From Alphaproteobacteria bacterium (GTDB lineage Bacteria; Pseudomonadota; Alphaproteobacteria; Micavibrionales; Micavibrionaceae), in contig JALZUF010000173.1 of assembly GCA_023301785.1 (NCBI GenBank), positions 1 to 11,243 on the forward strand: a stretch of DNA of 11,243 bases, given 5' to 3'. This document shows, piece by piece, positions 5,968 through 11,243 of this stretch. Made by a program: the position numbers and the translations under genes. The notes under the pieces were generated by a model. That model was not told where the DNA came from. It made no database searches and saw nothing but the letters and a program-made list of their open reading frames with translations. Position 1 is the stretch's first letter, and each line of letters starts with the position of its first letter.

Positions 5968-6691
5968 ACAAATCTAGAACATCTTGCATGGAATAGAGTC
6001 CCGCTGGTTGATCTTTAATCCAACGCGCACCATGAAGAGCCCCTTTAGCAAACAGGCTTCTGTCTGTGGCTTTGTGGCCTAATGTCAAACGTTCCCCTTG
6101 CGAGAAGAACGTGACATCATGCTCACCGACAACGTCACCACCACGTTGAACCGCATAGCCAATATCACCTTGGTTTCTTTTGCCTTCGCGGTCAGTGACA
6201 AAATCACCACCGCCTTTGATAATATTCTCACGGCCTTTTTGTGCGGCTTTACCAAGCGCAAGCGCCGTTCCGCTTGGGCTATCAATTTTATGATGGTGGT
6301 GTGTTTCAAAAATTTCAATATCCCAATCAATGCCTAAACGCGCGGCGGCTTGTTCAACAAGGGCAAGCAACATGTTCACACCAACACTCATATTCGCGGC
6401 ATAAAGGATGGATGTTTTTTGCGCGGCGGTTTTGAGTACATCTTCTTGTGCGTCATCTAAACCTGTTGTGCCGATGACAAGAGCTGTTCCTGTCTCTGCG
6501 GCAAGCTTAGCATGGGCAACGGTTGCTTCGGGGCGCGTAAAATCAATAATGACATCGGCTTTTTCAAACAAAGCTTTTGTATCATCGCCCATATCAACGC
6601 CGCCCGCCAAAGTAAGGTCTTGCGCTGCTTCGACTTCATTGACCAAAATTTGGCCAACGCGACCTTTATATCCTGTAATTCCGACTAACAT
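5966..6691 (-). CDS. dapB: 4-hydroxy-tetrahydrodipicolinate reductase
   Basis: A 241-residue cytoplasmic enzyme that reduces (hydroxy)tetrahydrodipicolinate with NAD(P)H in the diaminopimelate/lysine pathway. The N-terminal Rossmann glycine motif is G7-Y-K-G10-R-V-G13, IGTTGLDD is at 73-80, and the catalytic segment E129-T-H-H-H-H-K-I-D-S-P-S-G-T-A-L (129-144) contains the general acid/base His131 and Lys135. The C-terminal GHKATDRSLFAKGALHGARW (205-224) is also typical. It is about 30 residues shorter than the E. coli enzyme (about 270), with the deletion spread over loops between motifs, as in many alphaproteobacterial forms. The ATG at 6691 has AAGGAA 5 nt upstream, inside the end of the kinase gene, whose stop is only 2 bp before. 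It is the last gene of the dnaK operon. Confidence 0.97.
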   Translation of the reverse strand: MLVGITGYKGRVGQILVNEVEAAQDLTLAGGVDMGDDTKALFEKADVIIDFTRPEATVAHAKLAAETGTALVIGTTGLDDAQEDVLKTAAQKTSILYAANMSVGVNMLLALVEQAAARLGIDWDIEIFETHHHHKIDSPSGTALALGKAAQKGRENIIKGGGDFVTDREGKRNQGDIGYAVQRGGDVVGEHDVTFFSQGERLTLGHKATDRSLFAKGALHGARWIKDQPAGLYSMQDVLDL

Positions 6692-6693
6692 TT

Positions 6694-7521
6694 TTATTCC
6701 TTACTAATATATGGCTCTAATATTTTGCTTGTTCTTAATGCATCTTCACCATAATGCCCATTATCTTCTTTTGTCCAGCAAGATGATAATGCACCGTGAA
6801 TATAAGCATAATCTATTATGCGTTGGGGTGTGATATTCAACTCAGTTCCTAAGATTTCTGCCTGTTTCAATAGGCGATCTTTATCTTCTGTTAAATCGGG
6901 GCGTTGATGTGGGTTATGCAGCGTGTTCGCACAATCATAAGCACGGTCGCCGACTACACATTGCGGATCAAGAGCCAGCCAACCTTTTTGCGTATCGTAC
7001 ATTACATTTTTATGGTGCATATCGCCATGAAGCATAGAAATTTCAATTTGTTTTCTTATCTTGGATGATGCAAACGCGGCGGCGCGCTTCACGATGTTTG
7101 GAGCATGATCCATTGGTGCATACTCAAACAACCGACGCATATGCGTATCAAAAGTTTTATAAGGGTGGTTTTTGGGTATCGGTGTTTTATGAATTTTGCT
7201 TAAGGTTTGTGCAATAATTAGCGTAGCTTCTTCATCTTTTTCTTGCTCAACGAGCGACAAAACTTCGTTTCCATCAACGTAGTAGAGAAAGCAGGCTTCA
7301 TCATTAAACTCATAAACATCAATCACACCATTGCCATTACACTCTTTTAGAAATTGCGGGCCAATGGCTTCATGTATACGACCAAGTTCAGTATAGACTT
7401 TAAGAACAGCCGATATATTTTGATAAGCAACTTTATAAACATGACTAGTATTTGTTTTTGCAATCAAGCTTGGCTCTGATAAATTCCAGAGCGCACAATA
7501 TTTTTCTAGCAACCCGTTCAT
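6694..7521 (-). CDS. APH(6)/hydroxyurea-kinase-like phosphotransferase
   Basis: A 275-residue protein-kinase-fold small-molecule kinase. A candidate ATP-binding Lys41 is in SAVLKVY, the Brenner motif MLHGDMHHKNVMY (163-175) has catalytic Asp167 and Asn172, and WLALDPQCVVGDRAYDCANTLHNP (181-204) carries the metal-binding Asp185. The 'GWLALDP-x-x-VVGD-x-AYD' wording is that of the APH(6)/hydroxyurea phosphotransferase family (streptomycin 6-kinases). As the gene sits in a housekeeping operon, its natural substrate is more likely a metabolite than an antibiotic; this is inference. A longer TTG start at 7566 is possible, but the ATG at 7521 is preferred because it overlaps the thioesterase stop as TGATG, a translational-coupling signal. 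dapB begins 2 bp after its stop. Confidence 0.82.
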   Translation of the reverse strand: MNGLLEKYCALWNLSEPSLIAKTNTSHVYKVAYQNISAVLKVYTELGRIHEAIGPQFLKECNGNGVIDVYEFNDEACFLYYVDGNEVLSLVEQEKDEEATLIIAQTLSKIHKTPIPKNHPYKTFDTHMRRLFEYAPMDHAPNIVKRAAAFASSKIRKQIEISMLHGDMHHKNVMYDTQKGWLALDPQCVVGDRAYDCANTLHNPHQRPDLTEDKDRLLKQAEILGTELNITPQRIIDYAYIHGALSSCWTKEDNGHYGEDALRTSKILEPYISKE

Positions 7522-7949
7522 CAAAGTTTTATTTTTTGGATCGAGCAGGTAAGGCGAGATGTACAAGACATCTTGCCGTCATCTTTAAAAATTTCAGTGT
7601 TCCAAACGTGGATAGAGCGACCAACTTGGACGGGTTTACAAATACCAGTAACATAACCCTCAATCGCAGGGCGGATATGATTGGCATTTATTTCAATGCC
7701 AACAGCGCGCTGTTGAATAGGGTCAATACACATCCATGCGGCAACGCTGCCCAATGTTTCGGATAGGACGCACGATGCGCCACCGTGCAGAATGCCAAAA
7801 GCTTGTTTTGTACGCTCGTCCACAGGCATACGGGCTTTTAGGTAATCATCACCAATTTCAAGGAATTCAATCCCGATGTGCCCTGCCATATTGGCATTGC
7901 GCATACCGTTTAACATTTCTAAATCGTATTTCTCGAACCATATTGACAT
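7521..7949 (-). CDS. Hotdog-fold thioesterase, YdiI/EntH-like
   Basis: A 142-residue acyl-CoA/acyl-carrier thioesterase of the PaaI/YdiI/EntH branch. Gln49, His55-Gly-Gly and Glu64 in 'QAFGILHGGASCVLSETLGS' line up, one residue later, with the catalytic Gln48, His54 and Glu63 of E. coli YdiI, and Ser68 matches its Ser67. GIEINANHIRP (84-94) is also characteristic. In E. coli the two paralogues serve menaquinone synthesis (YdiI) and enterobactin proofreading (EntH). Neither pathway is visible here, so the substrate is open and no symbol is given. The ATG at 7949 has AAGGA about 10 nt upstream, in the 13-bp gap after dnaJ and its stop. The stop codon shares one base with the kinase ATG (TGATG). 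Confidence 0.9.
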   Translation of the reverse strand: MSIWFEKYDLEMLNGMRNANMAGHIGIEFLEIGDDYLKARMPVDERTKQAFGILHGGASCVLSETLGSVAAWMCIDPIQQRAVGIEINANHIRPAIEGYVTGICKPVQVGRSIHVWNTEIFKDDGKMSCTSRLTCSIQKIKL

Positions 7950-7962
7950 GATTTTTAAATCC

Positions 7963-9126
7963 TTATTCCGTTAAGTCAGACCACAAATCTTTCATGCGAT
8001 CAAAAAATCCGCTGGATTCAGGGGAATGTTTTTTACCATCTTTCCCTGATAAATCCTTATCAAGCGATTTGAACATATCTTTTTGCTTCGTGTTCAAATT
8101 GACAGGCGTTTCAACAAAAATTTCAATGTACATATCACCTTTTGCATTACCATTTAAAACGGTCATCCCTTGTTCTTTCAAACGAAACTGCTGGCCTGTT
8201 TGTGTTCCACCAGGGATTTTAACTTTGGAACGTTTGCCGCCTATTGTTGGAACTTCAATTTCTCCGCCAAGTGTTGCTGTGGTCATCGCGATGGGAACAC
8301 GACAATAAATATTGGCACTGTCGCGCTTAAAGAATTTGTGTGATTTAATGCCAACTAAAATATAAAGGTCACCAGAAGGACCGCCACGAACGCCTGCTTC
8401 ACCTTCACCAGAAAGACGAATACGACGACCGCCATCAATACCTTTTGGAATATTAACCTTTAATGTTTTTTCGCGGCGAACACGTCCCGCACCAGAACAT
8501 TTTTTACAAGGGTTTTTGATGACGGTGCCTTGACCGCCACAAGTGGCACAAGCCCGTTCAATCGTGAAGAACCCTTGTTGTGCGCGCACACGTCCCGCAC
8601 CATTACAAGTGGAACAGCTTTCTGCGCCAGAGCCTTTTTCGGCACCTTTACCATCACATCCATCGCACGTGTCTTGGACAGGAACAGTGATTGTTTTTTC
8701 TAAACCGCTATAGGCCTCTTCTAGAGTGATATCCATGGCGTACTGCATATCTGCACCGCGCATTGCGCCGTTGCCGCCGCGTTGCTGACCGCCGCCACCC
8801 ATGAAGTCACCGAACATATCTTCGAAAATATCAGAGAAGTTACCGCCTTGGAAACCGCCGCCACCAAACGGGTTGCCGCCACCGCCACCGCCGCCCATAG
8901 AGCCATCAAATGCACTTTCACCAAAACGGTCGTAAGCAGAACGTTTTTGCTCGTCCTTTAAAACGTCATAAGCCGCATTGACGAGTTTAAATTTTTCTTC
9001 AGCTTCTTTGGAGTCTTTATTGTGGTCAGGGTGATACTTCATCGCCATCTTGCGATAAGCTTTTTTGATCTCAGCCGCATCCGCGCCTTTATCAACCCCG
9101 AGTGTTTTATAATAATCGTTGCTCAT
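7963..9126 (-). CDS. dnaJ: Chaperone protein DnaJ (Hsp40)
   Basis: A 387-residue type I J-protein that delivers substrates to DnaK and stimulates its ATPase. The J-domain covers 1-70 with HPD at 32-34. A Gly/Phe-rich region follows (about 74-125, including runs of Gly). The zinc-finger domain has four CxxCxGxG repeats starting at Cys154, Cys171, Cys193 and Cys207. The substrate-binding C-terminal domains cover about 215-345, with GEAGVRGGPSGDLYI (242-256) recognisable. Length is normal. The ATG at 9126 has AGGAT about 7 nt upstream. It follows dnaK by 60 bp that contain a hairpin, and precedes the thioesterase gene by 13 bp, so it is the second gene of the operon. Confidence 0.98.
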   Translation of the reverse strand: MSNDYYKTLGVDKGADAAEIKKAYRKMAMKYHPDHNKDSKEAEEKFKLVNAAYDVLKDEQKRSAYDRFGESAFDGSMGGGGGGGNPFGGGGFQGGNFSDIFEDMFGDFMGGGGQQRGGNGAMRGADMQYAMDITLEEAYSGLEKTITVPVQDTCDGCDGKGAEKGSGAESCSTCNGAGRVRAQQGFFTIERACATCGGQGTVIKNPCKKCSGAGRVRREKTLKVNIPKGIDGGRRIRLSGEGEAGVRGGPSGDLYILVGIKSHKFFKRDSANIYCRVPIAMTTATLGGEIEVPTIGGKRSKVKIPGGTQTGQQFRLKEQGMTVLNGNAKGDMYIEIFVETPVNLNTKQKDMFKSLDKDLSGKDGKKHSPESSGFFDRMKDLWSDLTE

Positions 9127-9146
9127 TTTTATATCCTAATGAGATG

Positions 9147-9178
9147 AAAAATAGAGGCATATTATAACGCCTCTATTT
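9147..9178 (-). terminator. Hairpin between dnaK and dnaJ (attenuator or mRNA stabiliser)
   Basis: A perfect 10-bp stem: AAATAGAGGC (9149-9158) pairs with GCCTCTATTT (9169-9178) over a 10-nt loop. In the mRNA sense (minus) the second arm runs into five Us in total before a C, so it resembles a weak intrinsic terminator that would let some polymerase through. It begins 8 bp after the dnaK stop. The loop contains TATAAT in minus orientation, but no matching -35 is present, so I do not call a promoter. Confidence 0.6.
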
Positions 9179-9186
9179 AATAAGAT

Positions 9187-11133
9187 TTAAGCTGATTTTT
9201 TATCGTCGCCGTTATCGTCGTCAACTTCGGTGAAGTCGGCATCAACAACATCATCAGGTGTATCTGATGGCGCATCACCAGCATCGGCGGCTTGTTCGCC
9301 ACCTTCTGCTGCTTCAGCTTCTTGCGCTTTACGGTAAACCATCTCACCTAGCTTCATTGACGCTTGCATCAAGACATCTGTTTTCGCTTTGATATCTTCG
9401 GCCGGTGTTTCTTCGTTTTCCAATGCCGCTTTAAGATCGCTCATACCTGTGTCGATTTCTGCTTTTTCCTCTGCAGGCACTTCATCACCAAGATCGGTTA
9501 ATGTTGTTTCTGTTTGATGGATTAAGCTTTCCGCTTGGTTGCGGGCTTCAACGGCTTCGCGGCGGCCTTTGTCGGCATCCGCGTTACTTTCAGCATCTTG
9601 AACCATTTGATCGATATCGGCGTCTGATAAACCACCACTTGCTTGGATACGAATTTGCTGTTCCTTGCCAGTCGCTTTATCTTTTGCAGATACGTTGACA
9701 ATACCGTTGGCATCAATATCAAATGTCACTTCAATTTGTGGCATACCGCGTGGCGCTGTTGGAATACCAACAAGATCAAATTGACCGAGTGGTTTGTTAT
9801 CCGCCGCCATTTCACGCTCCCCTTGGAAAACACGAATTGTCACAGCAGATTGATTGTCTTCTGCTGTTGAGAATACTTGTGATTTCTTCGTTGGGATTGT
9901 TGTATTGCGATCAATAAGGCGCGTGAACACACCGCCTAATGTTTCGATACCAAGTGATAAAGGCGTAACGTCCAATAAAAGAACGTCTTTAACGTCCCCT
10001 TGTAAAACACCACCTTGGATCGCGGCACCATCGGCAACAACTTCGTCAGGATTAACACCTTTGTGTGGGTCTTTACCGAAGTAGTCTTTCACTGTTTCCA
10101 AAATCTTTGGCATACGTGTCATACCACCAACCATGATAACGTCATCAATATCAGACGCTTTTAAACCAGCATCACGAAGTGCGGCCTTCACAGGATCAAG
10201 TGTACGTTTTACCAAGTCATCAACAAGGCTTTCAAGTTTCGCACGTGTTAGTTTGATGTTTAGGTGTTTAGGGCCAGACGCATCCGCCGTTACGAACGGC
10301 AAGTTCACATCTGTTTGCGCCGCAGAAGATAACTCAATCTTCGCTTTCTCTGCCGCTTCTTTTAAACGTTGCAACGCAAGCTTATCTTCACGAAGATCAA
10401 TACCTTCTTCTTTTTTAAACTCATCTGCTAAGTACTCAATGATACGTGTATCAAAGTCTTCACCACCCAAGAATGTATCACCGTTGGTTGATTTAACTTC
10501 GAAGACACCGTCGCCGATTTCAAGGACGGATACGTCGAATGTACCACCACCCAAATCGTAAACAACGATTGTACCCGTTGATTTTTTATCAAGACCATAA
10601 GCAAGTGCGGCGGCTGTTGGCTCGTTAATAATACGAAGCACCTCAAGACCAGCAATCTTACCAGCATCTTTGGTCGCTTGACGTTGTGAGTCGTTGAAGT
10701 AAGCAGGGACGGTAATAACGGCTTGCGTTACTGTTTCGCCTAAATGGCTTTCTGCTGTTTCTTTCATCTTCTGCAAGATCATCGCAGAGATTTGCGATGG
10801 CGCCATTTTCTCACCATCAATTTCAACCCAAGCATCGCCATTGTCACCCTCAACAATATTGAAAGGGGCCTTTGATGCCATTTCTTGAACATCTTTGTCC
10901 TTAAAGCGGCGACCAATTAGACGCTTAATCGCATAGACAGTGTTTCCTGGGTTTGTGACGGCTTGACGTTTGGCTGGTTGGCCAACAAGACGCTCATCAT
11001 CTTTTGTGAATCCCACCATTGATGGGGTTGTTCTTGCACCTTCAGCGTTCTCAATAACGCGAGGTTCTTTACCGTCCATGACGGCAACACAAGAGTTTGT
11101 AGTTCCTAAATCGATTCCGATTACTTTAGACAT
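9187..11133 (-). CDS. dnaK: Chaperone protein DnaK (Hsp70)
   Basis: A 648-residue ATP-dependent chaperone that binds unfolded hydrophobic segments and works with DnaJ and the exchange factor GrpE. The nucleotide-binding domain (1 to about 382) has IDLGTTNS (6-13), VPAYFNDSQRQATKDAG (142-158), IINEPTAAALAYG (168-180) and DLGGGTFDVS (193-202, with Thr199). The linker DVLLLDV (383-389) precedes the substrate-binding beta domain (390 to about 505) and the helical lid. The tail is acidic (DADFTEVDDD, 631-640) and ends in DDKKSA, a variant of the usual EEVKD-like end. The ATG at 11133 is chosen because MSKVIGIDLG is the conserved family start and AAGGAG lies 9 nt upstream; an in-frame extension to 11235 has no family support. 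It heads the operon dnaK-dnaJ-thioesterase-kinase-dapB. Confidence 0.99.
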   Translation of the reverse strand: MSKVIGIDLGTTNSCVAVMDGKEPRVIENAEGARTTPSMVGFTKDDERLVGQPAKRQAVTNPGNTVYAIKRLIGRRFKDKDVQEMASKAPFNIVEGDNGDAWVEIDGEKMAPSQISAMILQKMKETAESHLGETVTQAVITVPAYFNDSQRQATKDAGKIAGLEVLRIINEPTAAALAYGLDKKSTGTIVVYDLGGGTFDVSVLEIGDGVFEVKSTNGDTFLGGEDFDTRIIEYLADEFKKEEGIDLREDKLALQRLKEAAEKAKIELSSAAQTDVNLPFVTADASGPKHLNIKLTRAKLESLVDDLVKRTLDPVKAALRDAGLKASDIDDVIMVGGMTRMPKILETVKDYFGKDPHKGVNPDEVVADGAAIQGGVLQGDVKDVLLLDVTPLSLGIETLGGVFTRLIDRNTTIPTKKSQVFSTAEDNQSAVTIRVFQGEREMAADNKPLGQFDLVGIPTAPRGMPQIEVTFDIDANGIVNVSAKDKATGKEQQIRIQASGGLSDADIDQMVQDAESNADADKGRREAVEARNQAESLIHQTETTLTDLGDEVPAEEKAEIDTGMSDLKAALENEETPAEDIKAKTDVLMQASMKLGEMVYRKAQEAEAAEGGEQAADAGDAPSDTPDDVVDADFTEVDDDNGDDKKSA

Positions 11134-11160
11134 AGTGCTTTTCTCCTTATAATAAGCAAG

Positions 11161-11190
11161 ATTAATAGCCATTACCGTTGAAAATTCAAC
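11161..11190 (-). promoter_or_regulatory. Candidate dnaK promoter with inverted repeat
   Basis: On the minus strand TTGAAT (11189-11184) is followed, 16 nt later, by TATTAA (11167-11162, 4 of 6 to TATAAT), within GGCTATTAAT. TTGAA followed by C-T-A-T-T-A also loosely resembles a heat-shock sigma-32 promoter, which is usual for alphaproteobacterial dnaK, but the fit is imperfect. GTTGAA-AA-TTCAAC (11177-11190, plus strand) is an inverted repeat over the -35. Predicted start near 11155 gives a leader of about 20 nt. I see no CIRCE (HrcA) element. Further upstream to 11243, only a weak inverted repeat TGTAAAG (11191-11197)/CTTTACA (11236-11242) is visible. Confidence 0.45.
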
Positions 11191-11243
11191 TGTAAAGACC
11201 AGTTTTATACAATAAAAGCCCGATTTGCTCAGCACCTTTACAA

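Noticed and set aside
6694..7521. Acquired streptomycin-resistance gene
   Set aside because: There is no mobile element nearby, the gene is tightly coupled within a housekeeping operon, and base composition resembles its neighbours by eye.
7522..7566. TTG start giving a 290-residue kinase
   Set aside because: It would overlap the thioesterase by 46 bp without a clear ribosome site; ATG at 7521 forms the usual TGATG coupling overlap.
8795..8900. GCC/ACC-rich repetitive stretch resembling a DNA repeat
   Set aside because: It encodes the glycine-rich Gly/Phe region of DnaJ, so the repeat is a codon effect.
9159..9168. TATAAT in the dnaK-dnaJ hairpin loop as an internal dnaJ promoter
   Set aside because: No -35-like hexamer occurs 16-18 nt upstream on the minus strand; the AT-rich loop explains the match.
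10133..10561. 142-residue plus-strand reading frame opposite dnaK
   Set aside because: It is antisense to the highly conserved dnaK sequence, has Ser-rich shadow composition, and lacks a ribosome site or promoter.
11134..11235. In-frame N-terminal extension of DnaK by 34 residues
   Set aside because: Conserved DnaK proteins start at MSKVIGIDLG, a good ribosome site precedes the ATG at 11133, and the extension overlaps the predicted promoter.

Overview
The window looks like a stretch of chromosome from an alphaproteobacterium. The main reasons are the minus-strand order dnaK, dnaJ, (two extra genes), dapB, which is a known alphaproteobacterial arrangement, and a bactofilin with that group's usual architecture. 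Base composition is moderately AT-rich by eye. Gene density is high, intergenic gaps are short, and I see no insertion sequence, phage gene, CRISPR array, tRNA or rRNA. The species cannot be fixed from this sequence alone.

Layout. Positions 21-2442 (minus) hold three genes read from right to left: a DUF389/TIGR00341 membrane protein, an unrecognised 114-residue protein with its own near-consensus promoter, and a CysQ-like member of the inositol monophosphatase superfamily. Positions 2443-2695 form a divergent control region with an unusual set of four TTTTATC/GATAAAA heptamers around the DUF389 promoter. Positions 2696-4238 (plus) hold a bactofilin and an orphan lipoprotein. Positions 4202-5365 (minus) hold a one-domain asparaginase followed by endonuclease III (nth); the 3' end of nth overlaps the lipoprotein gene by 37 bp. 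At 5413-5952 (plus) is a methylated-DNA-protein cysteine methyltransferase (ogt type), apparently made from a leaderless mRNA. Positions 5966-11133 (minus) hold a compact five-gene run: dnaK, dnaJ, a YdiI/EntH-like hotdog thioesterase, an APH(6)-like small-molecule kinase and dapB.

How the genes relate. DnaK and DnaJ form the Hsp70 chaperone pair, and a hairpin between them may lower dnaJ expression. The thioesterase, kinase and dapB genes follow with gaps of 13 bp, a 1-nt overlap and 2 bp, so lysine/diaminopimelate synthesis appears to be co-transcribed with the chaperones. Nth and Ogt both repair DNA damage but are transcribed divergently from neighbouring promoters.

I did not find a convincing undescribed multi-gene system. 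The items most worth a second look are the heptamer array at 2466-2515, the one-domain asparaginase that keeps most N-domain catalytic residues, the APH(6)-like kinase coupled to a thioesterase inside the chaperone operon, the leaderless ogt, the possible internal start in the bactofilin, and the 114-residue orphan.
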